In this document: positions 28,802 through 37,250 of the stretch, in pieces
Position numbering within the stretch: position 1 is the stretch's first letter
How the letters are laid out: each line of letters opens with the position of its first letter
Source of the DNA: Metabacillus mangrovi
GTDB lineage: Bacteria > Bacillota > Bacilli > Bacillales > Bacillaceae
Direction: 5' to 3'
DNA: 64,000 nucleotides
Assembly (NCBI RefSeq): GCF_009711125.1
Contig: NZ_WMIB01000001.1
Location: 434,001-498,000, forward strand
Notes under the pieces: generated by a model
Told to the model about the DNA's origin: nothing
Database searches by the model: none
What the model saw: the letters and a program-made list of their open reading frames with translations, nothing else
Program-made: the position numbers and the translations under genes

Positions 28802-28817
28802 TGTCAGAAGTCTGACA
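28802..28817 (-). promoter_or_regulatory. Operator-like inverted repeat at the drm promoter start
   Basis: TGTCAGA-AG-TCTGACA, perfect 7-bp arms around 2 nt. It lies 5 nt downstream of a TATAAT box, covering the expected start of transcription. The binding protein is not known from this window. Confidence 0.5.
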
Positions 28818-28822
28818 ACCTC

Positions 28823-28852
28823 ATTATAAACCGGTTACAAACAATCTGCCAG
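28823..28852 (-). promoter_or_regulatory. Promoter of drm-pupG-pdp
   Basis: Minus strand CTGGCA, 18 nt, TATAAT. The -10 is perfect and the -35 four of six; the ATG is about 65 nt downstream. Confidence 0.55.
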
Positions 28853-28924
28853 CGAATTTCCCGTACAGTTGAAGTATTCCTCCAAAGGGGGAGCCGGAAA
28901 CACATTTTCGGCGGATAAAAGATA

Positions 28925-28953
28925 AGAGGCCGCTCCTCAAGGAACGGCCTCTG
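28925..28953 (-). terminator. Terminator of xerD
   Basis: AGAGGCCG.TCC/GGA.CGGCCTCT hairpin at the xerD stop; the T tail on the minus strand is imperfect (TTATCTTTT). Confidence 0.75.
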
Positions 28954-29844
28954 CTATGCTCTTGGATGAAATTGCTGATAGACATCCTTCAATCTTGTTT
29001 TCGTCACATGGGTATAGATTTGGGTTGTTGAAATGTCGGCATGTCCGAGCATTTCCTGCACGGCGCGCAGATCTGCTCCGTTTTCCAGGAGATGAGTAGC
29101 GAAGGAATGCCTTAATGTATGAGGAGTCAGTTCCTTTTGAATTCCGGCTTCCAGGGCAATTTTTTTCAGATTTTTCCAGAATCCCTGCCTTGTGATTCTT
29201 TTTCCGTGGTGATTCAGAAATAGGGCGTCTGTCGCTTCTTTTCTGTTATGCAGCCTGGACCTGCCTTTATCCAGGTAATCGGTGATCGCCGCGGCGGCCG
29301 TTCTGCCAATCGGGACAATTCTTTCCTTGTTCCCCTTGCCAAGGCAGCGGATAAATCCCATTTCCAAATGGACATCCGGCAAGTTTAATTCTGTCATTTC
29401 GCTTACACGGATTCCAGTCGCATAAAGAAGCTCCAGCATCGCTCTGTCACGGTAGCCGAAAGGAGAATTCATCAGCGGTGTTTCCATCAGCTTTTCCACT
29501 TCCTGCAGGGAGAGCACTTTAGGCAGGGTCCGTTCGATTTGCGGTGTTTCAATGTGTACAGAAGGGTCCTGGTCAACTGCCTTTTCGCGCAGCAGGAATT
29601 GATGAAAGGCTCTTACTGAGGCAACATGGCGGGCTATGGTTTTGCTTGATTTGCTGCTGTCTTTCAGCATTTTCAAAAATTGGATGATGTTCGCTCTGGA
29701 AACCTTGTTCAGGCTGTCGAGTTCCTGCTCTTGTAAAAAGCGGATATAATTTTTCAAATCTCTTTCATAAGATACGACCGTGTTTTGTGACAGACCCCGT
29801 TCTACAATCATGTAGTGAGTGAAATCTTTCAGCTGATCATTCAC
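28954..29844 (-). CDS. xerD: Site-specific tyrosine recombinase XerD
   Basis: A 296-residue tyrosine recombinase that, with its XerC-type partner, resolves chromosome dimers at dif. N-terminal SAM-like core-binding domain (about 1-85). Catalytic residues: Arg in [10 protein letters not shown], Lys in [22 protein letters not shown] (His, Arg), His in LGHADIS and the nucleophile in TQIYTHV. Length matches B. subtilis XerD (RipX) exactly. It follows yqzK by 6 nt. Confidence 0.97.
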   Translation of the reverse strand: MNDQLKDFTHYMIVERGLSQNTVVSYERDLKNYIRFLQEQELDSLNKVSRANIIQFLKMLKDSSKSSKTIARHVASVRAFHQFLLREKAVDQDPSVHIETPQIERTLPKVLSLQEVEKLMETPLMNSPFGYRDRAMLELLYATGIRVSEMTELNLPDVHLEMGFIRCLGKGNKERIVPIGRTAAAAITDYLDKGRSRLHNRKEATDALFLNHHGKRITRQGFWKNLKKIALEAGIQKELTPHTLRHSFATHLLENGADLRAVQEMLGHADISTTQIYTHVTKTRLKDVYQQFHPRA

Positions 29845-29850
29845 ATGCCT

Positions 29851-30078
29851 CTACTCCCCATCTGAATAAAAGAAGATAAGACGGTTCAGCCACTGATCGG
29901 GCTCGTTTTCTACCATCTTGGTTACCTTCAGTGCTGACCCTTCAGGAGGATCATACCGATGGTAGTCCTGATACTCTAAGTTAATCCAAATAATAGCATA
30001 GTAGAAGAGAATCGTAAATCCGGTAAAGACGACAAATACTTTCATCATATCCAATCCGGTTTGAACATAGCGCTTCAT
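29851..30078 (-). CDS. yqzK: DUF4227 membrane protein YqzK
   Basis: A 75-residue protein with one membrane segment (MMKVFVVFTGFTILFYYAIIW) and a soluble tail, matching YqzK (DUF4227). Function unknown. It sits between fur and xerD as in B. subtilis and is probably co-transcribed with xerD. AGGTAC-type site precedes the ATG. Confidence 0.87.
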   Translation of the reverse strand: MKRYVQTGLDMMKVFVVFTGFTILFYYAIIWINLEYQDYHRYDPPEGSALKVTKMVENEPDQWLNRLIFFYSDGE

Positions 30079-30160
30079 AAGTACCTCCGGGCAATGTCTG
30101 GCTTTTAGGCTAGTACATTATATGCCCCTGCTGCTCTGTTTTATACAGGATTCCATCACG

Positions 30161-30190
30161 AAAAAGACCCTTCATTGGATGAAGGGTCTA
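30161..30190 (-). terminator. Terminator of fur
   Basis: AGACCCTTCAT/ATGAAGGGTCT perfect 11-bp stem with TTTT on the minus strand, just after the fur stop. Confidence 0.9.
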
Positions 30191-30199
30191 TGTATGCGC

Positions 30200-30661
30200 T
30201 TATGCCTGCTCCTGGTCTGTTTCTTTCTCCTGGCACTTTGCGCAGATGCCATGGAATGTCAGTCTGTGGTCTTTTATCTTAAACTTCCAGTCTCTCTCGA
30301 CAATCTCTTCAACGTCTTCGAGCAAATCCTCTTCTATTTCCGCTACTGCACCGCATTCAATACACACTAAGTGATGATGGAAATGGGCTGCACCCTCTTT
30401 TCTCAAGTCATAGCGGGATACACCGTCTCCAAAATTTATTTTATCGATTATTTTCAGTTCAGTCAGCAATTCAAGCGTCCTATAGACCGTAGCCAAGCCA
30501 ATTTCCGGAGATTTTTCCTTAACGAGGAGGTAAACATCTTCGGCACTCAGGTGGTCTTCTTCATGTTCGAGCAAAACCCGAACGGTTGCTTCGCGCTGCG
30601 GCGTGAGCTTATAGCTAGAAGAATGGAGCTGCTTTTTAATCCGGTCAATTCGGTTTTCCAT
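30200..30661 (-). CDS. fur: Ferric uptake regulator Fur
   Basis: A 153-residue iron-responsive repressor. Winged helix (about 1-85) with IGLATVYRTLELL recognition helix; dimerisation domain with the HFHHHLVCIECG metal site and a second CAKCQ pair. Start MENRIDRIKKQL at 30661, 9 nt after GGAGG; the frame extends upstream through a promoter, so longer forms are unlikely. It sits between spoIIM and yqzK and has a PerR-box-like site at its promoter. Confidence 0.96.
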   Translation of the reverse strand: MENRIDRIKKQLHSSSYKLTPQREATVRVLLEHEEDHLSAEDVYLLVKEKSPEIGLATVYRTLELLTELKIIDKINFGDGVSRYDLRKEGAAHFHHHLVCIECGAVAEIEEDLLEDVEEIVERDWKFKIKDHRLTFHGICAKCQEKETDQEQA

Positions 30662-30692
30662 GAACGATTTCCTCCCTCGCTCTTCCTTACTC

Positions 30693-30721
30693 ATTATAGC
30701 AGAAGAGTTCAAGGGTTCCAA
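30693..30721 (-). promoter_or_regulatory. SigA promoter of fur
   Basis: Minus strand TTGGAA, 17 nt, TATAAT, about 30 nt before the fur ATG. Confidence 0.75.
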
Positions 30722-30736
30722 CTAAAATCATTATAA
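30722..30736 (-). promoter_or_regulatory. PerR-box-like site at fur
   Basis: Minus strand TTATAATGATTTTAG against the PerR 7-1-7 box TTATAATnATTATAA: 12 of 14 positions. It abuts the -35 of fur. B. subtilis fur is a PerR target, so peroxide-linked control is likely here as well. Confidence 0.6.
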
Positions 30737-30773
30737 TTAAATCTTTAGAATTATTATTAAGTAGAATTGATTA

Positions 30774-31424
30774 TCATTTACTGAAAATCGGAACGACCGC
30801 CTTCATCAGCTGCGGTGATGCGTACGCCTCCAGGCAGGAAGCAGCGGCGATCAAGATCAATATCCCTGCAAAAATGGCTGCGTACCTTGAAAAAGACTGC
30901 AAAGGAGAATCGGAAAGGGTTCTTTTTTTATTGAGAAGATGCATGGCGAGCTTGAGAGAAAACGAGACAGCTGCCGCACTGAGAATGATGAAGGCCGGAA
31001 TGATCAGAATGTTCTGCGGCAGAACAGAGACGAATGACAGCAAAAATCCGTTCCACTCCATTTGATTGACAAGAAACCCCACCGTAAAGCCTACGACCAT
31101 TCCTTTTAAAAATAGCATAACCAGGATTGCCGGAAGGCCGATTATGGAAATTCCAAGGATCCAGATCAGACCCAGATATTTTAGATTGTGCATAAAGCTC
31201 TGTTGAAACATTTCGCCTGGGTCTGCCGTTTTTCCGTCCGTAATCTGGCCAAAAAACCGGCTGAGATAGAAAAACAGATCCTCTTTCTGTGTAAATGTCA
31301 TGCTGTTGACAATGATTGCTCCAAAGATCACGCCCATCATAAACAGCACACAAACAAATAAATAAATCGAAGAGTGCTGCTTGATATGATTGGAAATGAA
31401 CGTTTTCACCGGCTGCTTTTTCAT
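30774..31424 (-). CDS. spoIIM: Stage II sporulation protein M
   Basis: A 216-residue protein with about five membrane segments. Signature phrases: [29 protein letters not shown] and [19 protein letters not shown]. With SpoIID and SpoIIP it forms the DMP complex that degrades septal peptidoglycan during engulfment. Start at MKKQPVKTF (31424), 8 nt after GGGGGG. A SigE promoter lies directly upstream. Confidence 0.95.
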   Translation of the reverse strand: MKKQPVKTFISNHIKQHSSIYLFVCVLFMMGVIFGAIIVNSMTFTQKEDLFFYLSRFFGQITDGKTADPGEMFQQSFMHNLKYLGLIWILGISIIGLPAILVMLFLKGMVVGFTVGFLVNQMEWNGFLLSFVSVLPQNILIIPAFIILSAAAVSFSLKLAMHLLNKKRTLSDSPLQSFSRYAAIFAGILILIAAASCLEAYASPQLMKAVVPIFSK

Positions 31425-31454
31425 CAGCATGTCCCCCCAGACTCTAATTACTAG

Positions 31455-31482
31455 ATTGTATGCAGATGAAAGAGCGATATGC
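31455..31482 (-). promoter_or_regulatory. SigE promoter of spoIIM
   Basis: Minus strand GCATATC, 13 nt, CATACAAT: one mismatch in the -35 and a perfect -10 relative to the SigE consensus. spoIIM is a known SigE gene. Confidence 0.83.
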
Positions 31483-31483
31483 C

Positions 31484-31509
31484 AAAAAGAGCCGCATAGG
31501 CGGCTCTTT
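31484..31509 (-). terminator. Terminator of nudF-yqxK
   Basis: AGAGCCGC/GCGGCTCT perfect stem, 4-nt loop, TTTTT on the minus strand; its T tail overlaps the -35 of the spoIIM promoter. Confidence 0.88.
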
Positions 31510-31530
31510 GCTCTGTCTATTCTATTATCC

Positions 31531-32694
31531 CTATTGATCGATTTTCCCGTAGATGCCTCCCCCGCCGCCCTTCGCAGCAAGCCTGCCGCTTCTCGCCAGA
31601 CCAATCCGTACTGCGGTCTTTTCCGGGATCACTTTGCTGATTTCTTCTATTGGAACCCGATGCAGAATCGCCATCTCCGTTCCGAAATAATTTTTCAGCT
31701 TCAGCAGAGTTTTCGGACCGGCACCAGGGATAAATTCGAGCGGCACCTGATGAATGTACGGAGGTCTTCCTTCAACGATCGGTTTTGAATCAGCTAGCTC
31801 TTGAAGCCTGTCGCTTACCCCCTTAATGATTTTCCCGGAACGGCAATGATGGCAGAAAGTGTCCGGCCTTGCCAGGACGGTTCCGCAATCCGCGCACACG
31901 GTGTGATGGTATTTGCCGAGCAGCGGGTTCAGCCCGTAATTGGCAGTGATCTCCCTGCCATGTTCTCTCTTCAAAGCCATCACAAGCTCTTTAAATGAAG
32001 GCTCCTGTATCCGCAGTTTTTGATATTCCCTTGCAATTTTCGCATTGGAATGAGCATCCGAATTGGTGACAAACGGGATGCCCTCAAGCTCAGAAATGAC
32101 CGAGGCCATTTCCGTATCTGCACTCAACCCAAGCTCGACGGCATCAATCATAGCCGGATCAAAAACCTCGGAAAGAGATCTCTTTACCCCCCTCCCGTAA
32201 AGGCTTTTGAAGGGTGTAAAAATGTGTGCGGGGATAAAGATCCCCCCCAGCTCTTTCACCTTTCTCTGAAAAGCCTTCCCGTCAGTATAAACCCGCTGGG
32301 AGCTTAAGGTATTATTTTTCATATACTGCGAGATCCAGTCCGAGAACTCCTTCATCGTTTCCAGAAAAGGAAAATAGGCGAGGACGTGTATCGGTCCCGA
32401 GCAGCTGGAATCATAGATTTCAAGCTCTGTTCCGAGGATGAGGACAGTATTTTTAAAACGGATCCCGCCGCCCGGCAGTTCATCGCATTCTCCAGCCTGC
32501 ATCAGTTCCCGCGCTTCCAGCAGCACCTCCGGAACATGCGCGTCAATGATGCCGATCATGTCCATCCCCTTCTCTTCACTCGATGCCTGGAGGATGGAGG
32601 AGAGGGTCATGCTACAGGAGGCGGTGATTTTAACCGGTTTCCCTGATTTGGTGGAACCGATGTGAACATGCAGGTCTGCAAAGCACTCCATCAT
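31531..32694 (-). CDS. yqxK: PHP-domain / zinc-ribbon / HhH protein YqxK
   Basis: A 387-residue protein. Residues 1-250 resemble a PHP phosphoesterase ([23 protein letters not shown]). A four-cysteine zinc ribbon CADCGTV...CHHCRSG follows, then a helix-hairpin-helix ([18 protein letters not shown]) and a Gly-rich end. This layout is found in UvrD/TIGR00375-type proteins thought to act on nucleic acids; the reaction is unknown. Its ATG overlaps the nudF stop by 4 nt. Followed by a strong terminator. Confidence 0.88.
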   Translation of the reverse strand: MMECFADLHVHIGSTKSGKPVKITASCSMTLSSILQASSEEKGMDMIGIIDAHVPEVLLEARELMQAGECDELPGGGIRFKNTVLILGTELEIYDSSCSGPIHVLAYFPFLETMKEFSDWISQYMKNNTLSSQRVYTDGKAFQRKVKELGGIFIPAHIFTPFKSLYGRGVKRSLSEVFDPAMIDAVELGLSADTEMASVISELEGIPFVTNSDAHSNAKIAREYQKLRIQEPSFKELVMALKREHGREITANYGLNPLLGKYHHTVCADCGTVLARPDTFCHHCRSGKIIKGVSDRLQELADSKPIVEGRPPYIHQVPLEFIPGAGPKTLLKLKNYFGTEMAILHRVPIEEISKVIPEKTAVRIGLARSGRLAAKGGGGGIYGKIDQ

Positions 32695-33245
32695 GTATTT
32701 TGAAGGGCTCTCCTCAGCTGAAGATACTGAACGGCATAGGCTGTTTTGGCATCATAAATCTGTCCGTTTGCAAGCATCCCCTCCGCTTCTTCAAGCGTCA
32801 CTTCCATTAACTCTACAAATTCATCTTCATCCAGGTGGGCTTCTGTTTTCAGCGGTTCCAATTCTTCCGTTATGTACAAATGAACCAACTCATCTGCAAA
32901 ACCCGGCGATGTATAGAACGATACAAGATGGCTGATACTTTTTGCTGTATAGCCTGTTTCCTCTTCAAGTTCTCTCACTGCTGTCGTTTCGGGCTCTTCT
33001 CCCGGTTCAAGCTTGCCTGCCGGAATCTCGGCGAGCGTCCGCTCGAGTGCCTTTCTGAACTGTTCCACGAGCAGCAGCTTCCCATCTTTCGTCAGTGCGA
33101 TGACAGCAACCGCGCCTGGATGTTTAATCACCTCGCGCATAGAAGTTTTCCCATTTGGGAGTTCGACTTCCTGAACATATAAATCAATGATTTTTCCGGC
33201 ATATATCTGCTTCGACGAGCGCTCCGTCTCTTTTAAGTGATCCAT
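32691..33245 (-). CDS. nudF: ADP-ribose pyrophosphatase (Nudix)
   Basis: A 184-residue Nudix hydrolase that cleaves ADP-ribose to AMP and ribose-5-phosphate. The Nudix box is GKLEPGEEPETTAVRELEEE followed by TGYT, around residues 74-97. PAGK and SPGFADE, typical of ADP-ribose hydrolases, are present. It begins the nudF-yqxK unit and is divergent from mciZ. Confidence 0.95.
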   Translation of the reverse strand: MDHLKETERSSKQIYAGKIIDLYVQEVELPNGKTSMREVIKHPGAVAVIALTKDGKLLLVEQFRKALERTLAEIPAGKLEPGEEPETTAVRELEEETGYTAKSISHLVSFYTSPGFADELVHLYITEELEPLKTEAHLDEDEFVELMEVTLEEAEGMLANGQIYDAKTAYAVQYLQLRRALQNT

Positions 33246-33282
33246 GGCATCCCAGCTCCTGTCTTAAAAATGTACGTCTCTT

Positions 33283-33290
33283 CATACATT
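33283..33290 (+). promoter_or_regulatory. SigE-like -10 element before mciZ
   Basis: CATACATT matches the SigE -10 exactly, 39 nt before the mciZ ATG. No convincing -35 is seen 13-14 nt upstream (A-rich). B. subtilis mciZ is made in the mother cell under SigE. Confidence 0.4.
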
Positions 33291-33329
33291 CTATCATAAC
33301 CTTCTTCTATCGAAAGGAACGGTGCAGCA

Positions 33330-33452
33330 ATGAAAATTTACAAGCTTGAAAAAGGAATTATACTTACAGGAAAAGCATGGGAGATCCGGATGAAGCTCAA
33401 AGAATACGGAAAAAAATATAAAACAGTGAAAGAGTGGATCGACCACTCGTAA
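33330..33452 (+). CDS. mciZ: Mother cell inhibitor of FtsZ, MciZ (40 aa)
   Basis: A 40-codon gene: MKIYKLEKGIILTGKAWEIR then MKLKEYGKKYKTVKEWIDHS. Length and pattern match B. subtilis MciZ (GKAWEIR.KLKEYG...V..WI). MciZ caps FtsZ filaments and blocks Z-ring formation in the mother cell. It lies between nudF and yqkF exactly as in B. subtilis. AAAGGAA about 10 nt before the ATG. Confidence 0.93.
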   Translation: MKIYKLEKGIILTGKAWEIRMKLKEYGKKYKTVKEWIDHS

Positions 33453-33512
33453 AAGTTGCATTTTCTGCAGCTGTATACTACTGTCAGGATAGTTGAACAG
33501 GAGGGATAGCTG

Positions 33513-34433
33513 TTGGAAAAAAGACAGATTGGACGATCCGATTTAGTTGTCAGCAAGATGGGGCTCGGCTGCATGTCGCTCGGGAAAGAAGAAAGTCATG
33601 CAAAATCGGTCATTGATGAGGCAATCGAACTTGGCATTAATTATTTTGATACAGCCGATCTCTACGATTTTGGATTAAACGAGGAATTTGTCGGCAGAGC
33701 GATAAAAAACCGCCGTCAAGAGCTTATTATTGCCACGAAAGCGGGAAATCGCTGGGAAGATGGGAAGGAAGGCTGGAGCTGGGATCCTTCGAAGGCATAT
33801 ATCCAGGAAGCCGTTAAGAAAAGCCTTCACCGTCTCGGAACGGATTATATTGACCTGTACCAGCTTCACGGCGGCACGATGGAGGATCCTATTGATGAGA
33901 CGATTGAAGCGTTTGAGGAGCTGAAAAAGCAAGGCTTAATCCGCGAGTATGGCATCTCTTCAATCAGACCGAATGTCATCAAGCAATATCTTGAGAAGTC
34001 CTCGATCGTTTCGATTATGATGCAGTATAGTTTAACGGACCGAAGACCGGAGGAATGGTTTCCGCTGATTCAGGAATACGGGGTAAGCGTGATTGCCCGC
34101 GGCCCTCTCGCAAAAGGCATCCTGTCTGACCGAGAATTGGATAGGGCGGATTCATCCATTAAAGAAAACGGCTATCTGGACTATTCGTTCGCTGAACTTG
34201 CCGAACTCCGCAAAGCAATGAAGCAAGCCGCCCCCGGACACAGCTATACAGAGACCGCTCTGCAATATTGCCTTGCTTCACCGGCAGTGGCAGCGGTCAT
34301 CCCGGGAGCCAGCAAATCAGCCCAGCTAAAGCAAAATGCAGCTGCGGCAGCAGCAGAACCGCTCACACCAGAAGAGCTCGCACATCTTCAGAGCTCAGCC
34401 AGACAAGCAAAGTATGAGCAGCATCGCGAGTAA
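33513..34433 (+). CDS. yqkF: Aldo/keto reductase YqkF
   Basis: A 306-residue NADPH-dependent aldo/keto reductase. Catalytic set: DTADLYDFG (Asp, Tyr), ATKAGNR (Lys) and YQLHGG (His). The segment GISSIRPNVIKQYLEKSSIV is near that of B. subtilis YqkF. Physiological substrate unknown. TTG start with GGAGGG 7 nt upstream. Followed by a clear terminator. Confidence 0.93.
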   Translation: MEKRQIGRSDLVVSKMGLGCMSLGKEESHAKSVIDEAIELGINYFDTADLYDFGLNEEFVGRAIKNRRQELIIATKAGNRWEDGKEGWSWDPSKAYIQEAVKKSLHRLGTDYIDLYQLHGGTMEDPIDETIEAFEELKKQGLIREYGISSIRPNVIKQYLEKSSIVSIMMQYSLTDRRPEEWFPLIQEYGVSVIARGPLAKGILSDRELDRADSSIKENGYLDYSFAELAELRKAMKQAAPGHSYTETALQYCLASPAVAAVIPGASKSAQLKQNAAAAAAEPLTPEELAHLQSSARQAKYEQHRE

Positions 34434-34441
34434 GTCAACTG

Positions 34442-34480
34442 AACCTCCGGGAATGCCTTTCAGGCACACCGGGGGTTTTC
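34442..34480 (+). terminator. Terminator of yqkF
   Basis: ACCTCCGG...CCGGGGGT outer stem with inner TGCCT/AGGCA and TTTTC tail, just after the yqkF stop. Confidence 0.85.
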
Positions 34481-34594
34481 ATCTTTATTAGGATTTAAAC
34501 AGGAACAGCTGATTTTTATCTTTCGCTGGTTTACGCTTTGCTCCGGTCAGGGTATTCCATAGATAAATCATTCTTTATGGGGGTACATAAAAAC

Positions 34595-35383
34595 ATGCCA
34601 AACAGTTCAGTTAAAAATCCGAAGGTTGCAGCGATTTCAGGAGGAGGATCCGGTATTGGAAGGGCGGCGGCTCTGAAGTTTGCCAAAGAAGGAATCCGCG
34701 TCTGCATATTGGATATGGATAAAGAGCGCGCGGTTGAAGTAAGAGATGAAATCAATCAGTTTGGCGGAGAAGCGATCGCCATAGAAACGGATATGTCAGA
34801 TGAAGGAATGGTCAAAGAAGCCATCGAAGAAATCCGCCAGCACTGGGGAAACCTGGACGTTATCTTTAACAATGCAGGTGTGAACGGTGTGTTTTCATCA
34901 CTTGAGGAAATGGAGGTTTCCGATTGGGATCATACGATTAAGACCAATTTGAGAAGCACGTTCCTGTTCGTCAAATACAGCATTCCCCTGCTGAAGGAAA
35001 ACGGGGGCAGCATCGTGATTACGAGCTCAATCAACGGAAACCGCATTTTTAAAAACTTCGGGATGTCAGCGTACAGTACGACGAAAGCCGCTCAGATCGC
35101 CTTCATGAAAATGGCCGCTCTTGAATTGGCACAGTTCAAGATCCGCGTGAATGCCATCTGCCCTGGCGCCATCGATACGAATATCGATGATACGACGAAG
35201 AAACAGGAGAACCTTCAGGAAGTGGAAATCCCTGTTGAATACCCGGAAGGAAATCAGCCGCTTGCAGAGGGCTCAGGCCAGCCTGAACAGGTTGCGGACC
35301 TTGTTTATTTCCTCGCCTCCGAACAGTCGGCCCACATAACCGGAACCGAAATTTATATCGACGGGGCAGAGTCCCTGCTATAA
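34595..35383 (+). CDS. SDR-family oxidoreductase
   Basis: A 262-residue classical short-chain dehydrogenase. Cofactor motif SGGGSGIG, NNAG motif and catalytic Ser (TSSING), Tyr-xxx-Lys (YSTTKAA). The C-terminal GTEIYIDGA is typical. An unusual acidic loop (TTKKQENLQEVEIPVEYPEG) precedes the final helices. Substrate unknown. Start at MPNSSVK (34595), about 10 nt after GGGGG; upstream in-frame ATGs have no site. Confidence 0.88.
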   Translation: MPNSSVKNPKVAAISGGGSGIGRAAALKFAKEGIRVCILDMDKERAVEVRDEINQFGGEAIAIETDMSDEGMVKEAIEEIRQHWGNLDVIFNNAGVNGVFSSLEEMEVSDWDHTIKTNLRSTFLFVKYSIPLLKENGGSIVITSSINGNRIFKNFGMSAYSTTKAAQIAFMKMAALELAQFKIRVNAICPGAIDTNIDDTTKKQENLQEVEIPVEYPEGNQPLAEGSGQPEQVADLVYFLASEQSAHITGTEIYIDGAESLL

Positions 35384-35398
35384 ACCTGTTACAGCGGG

Positions 35399-35424
35399 GC
35401 GGATTTCTTAATCCGCTCTTTTTT
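35399..35424 (+). terminator. Terminator after the SDR gene
   Basis: GCGGATT/AATCCGC stem, 4-nt loop, TCTTTTTT. Confidence 0.85.
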
Positions 35425-35800
35425 CTGCTGTTTTCCCCTCCTCATACTCTCTTATTTTCCTGCGGATTTCGGCAGCGGCTTCTGTCGGCTTCTCCACTTC
35501 AATGACAGCAAGAGTATATTTATCGTGGCCCCGGAGCCGGATGTTCAAAAGCGGAATACGATGTGCAAAGGACAGGAAATACCACTCTCCTCTGTATTTG
35601 TAGCTTCCTTCTTTTAAATAGCCGATCGAAGTGCCGGGCATCCGCAGCATAAATTGCGGAGGAGTGAAAGGCGTTACGATCACTTCCTCGATCGTTTCAT
35701 ACGGCAGTTCCAGCGAAAATTTCAAGGCGAATAGGCCATTGATCCACGGCAGGCGAATGACAGCCTTATCCTTGTACAGTTCGACTTTTCTTCCTGTCAT
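35408..35800 (-). CDS. Hypothetical protein, possibly PH-like
   Basis: A 130-residue protein I do not recognise. It is mostly beta-rich with alternating hydrophobic strands (KAVIRLPWINGLFALKFSLE, WYFLSFAHRIPLLNIRL) and ends in a charged helix. This looks like a PH-like/bacterial PH barrel, which is inference only. GGAGGG 6 nt before the ATG supports translation. Convergent with the SDR gene; its stop lies inside that gene's terminator. Confidence 0.7.
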   Translation of the reverse strand: MTGRKVELYKDKAVIRLPWINGLFALKFSLELPYETIEEVIVTPFTPPQFMLRMPGTSIGYLKEGSYKYRGEWYFLSFAHRIPLLNIRLRGHDKYTLAVIEVEKPTEAAAEIRRKIREYEEGKTAEKRAD

Positions 35801-35820
35801 CGTGACCCTCCTTTACCATA

Positions 35821-35854
35821 AAAAAGGCAGAACAGCAGCCTGCCGTCCTGCCTT
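35821..35854 (-). terminator. Terminator of the thiolase-scoA-scoB operon
   Basis: Minus strand AGGCAGGACGGCAG pairs with CTGCTGTTCTGCCT (two G-U pairs), followed by TTTTTT. Confidence 0.85.
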
Positions 35855-35861
35855 CAGCTAA

Positions 35862-36530
35862 TCAATAAGCATCCAATAAAACATCTTCTGTAATTATCAG
35901 ATCCGGTTCAGTCGATTCGATGATCTGTTCAACGGTATACCCGCTTGCCACTTCTGCAAGCTTAAGACCAAGCTCAGTCACATCAAGCACTGCCCGGTCT
36001 GTAATAATCCGGTTTACGACCCCTTTGCCTGTCAAGGGGAGTGAGCAGTTTTTTAATAGTTTCGGAGAACCATTTTTGCTGACGTGCTCCATAATGACGA
36101 TGATCCGGCGTGCTCCATGGACAAGGTCCATTGCTCCGCCCATCCCTTTAATCATTTTACCGGGAATCATCCAGTTCGCCAAATCCCCGGTCTCTGAGAC
36201 CTCCATTCCACCCAGAATGGCGAGGTTTACATGCCCTCCCCGTATCATCGCAAACGACTCGGCACTGTCAAAATACGAAGCGCCTGCAATCGCGGTTACA
36301 GTCTCTTTTCCGGCATTGATCAGGTCCGGGTCCACCTCTTCCTCAGACGGGTAAGGTCCGATTCCAAGCAGTCCGTTCTCAGACTGGAGAACGACCTGCT
36401 TATTCTCCTGAATATAATTAGCAACAAGGGTCGGCATGCCGATTCCAAGATTCACATAGTAGCCGTCCTGTATTTCCCGTTCTGCTCTTCTGGCAATTTT
36501 CTCTCTCACAAGCACCTTGTTTTCAATCAT
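35862..36530 (-). CDS. scoB: 3-oxoacid CoA-transferase subunit B
   Basis: A 222-residue beta subunit of succinyl-CoA:3-ketoacid CoA-transferase. The catalytic glutamate is Glu51 in LQSENGLLG. Motifs [13 protein letters not shown] and [14 protein letters not shown] are family hallmarks. It moves CoA from succinyl-CoA to acetoacetate. Twelve nt after scoA, last gene of the operon. Confidence 0.96.
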   Translation of the reverse strand: MIENKVLVREKIARRAEREIQDGYYVNLGIGMPTLVANYIQENKQVVLQSENGLLGIGPYPSEEEVDPDLINAGKETVTAIAGASYFDSAESFAMIRGGHVNLAILGGMEVSETGDLANWMIPGKMIKGMGGAMDLVHGARRIIVIMEHVSKNGSPKLLKNCSLPLTGKGVVNRIITDRAVLDVTELGLKLAEVASGYTVEQIIESTEPDLIITEDVLLDAY

Positions 36531-36542
36531 CCCGCTTCCCCC

Positions 36543-37238
36543 TTATCCTGTTTTTTTTACGGTGAGACGCTCGATTTTCTTTTGCTGTTTCCCCACTGTC
36601 AGCCGCTGCACATAGATGCCTGGCGTATGTACCGTGTCAGGTTCCATGCTTCCCGTTTCCAGTAATTCTTCGGTCTCAGCAATGGTAACGCGGCCGGCTG
36701 CTGCGATCATCGGATTAAAGTTCCGGGCTGTTTTCCGGTACATCAGGTTTCCCATTTTGTCAGCCTTAAAGGCTCGCACAAGACTGAAATCAGCTGTCAG
36801 CGCTTCTTCCAGGACGTACTCTTTCCCGTTAAAGGTTCTCGTTTCTTTTCCTTCTGCCACCTGCGTTCCGTATCCTGCCGGAGTAAAAAATGCCGGGATG
36901 CCTGCTCCGCCGGCCCTGATTTTCTCAGCAAGCGTACCCTGCGGAGTCAGCTCGACCTCAAGCTCCCCTGCCAGCACCTGCCGTTCAAATTCTTTGTTTT
37001 CCCCTACATAGGAGCTGATCATCTTTTTGATTTGTTTATTTCGCAAAAGCAGCCCAAGACCCCAGTCATCCACTCCGCAGTTATTGGAGATCACGGTCAG
37101 GTCCTTTACTCCTGATTCAGCGAGAGCCATAATCAGATTCTCCGGAATGCCGCACAACCCGAAGCCGCCTACCATCAAAACAGCCCCGTCCTGTATATCT
37201 TCCACTGCTTTTTCATAAGAACTGTATACCGGTTTCAT
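36543..37238 (-). CDS. scoA: 3-oxoacid CoA-transferase subunit A
   Basis: A 231-residue alpha subunit with the [13 protein letters not shown] CoA-binding loop (about residues 23-35) and [13 protein letters not shown]. It pairs with ScoB; together they activate acetoacetate to acetoacetyl-CoA. GGAGGC-type site upstream; 12 nt after the thiolase gene. Confidence 0.96.
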   Translation of the reverse strand: MKPVYSSYEKAVEDIQDGAVLMVGGFGLCGIPENLIMALAESGVKDLTVISNNCGVDDWGLGLLLRNKQIKKMISSYVGENKEFERQVLAGELEVELTPQGTLAEKIRAGGAGIPAFFTPAGYGTQVAEGKETRTFNGKEYVLEEALTADFSLVRAFKADKMGNLMYRKTARNFNPMIAAAGRVTIAETEELLETGSMEPDTVHTPGIYVQRLTVGKQQKKIERLTVKKTG

Positions 37239-37250
37239 TTGTCTGCCTCC

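Noticed and set aside
36190-36205. GGTCTCTGAGACC resembling the hairpin-repeat arms
   Set aside because: It lies inside conserved scoB coding sequence and lacks the CGCTATT half; probably chance.
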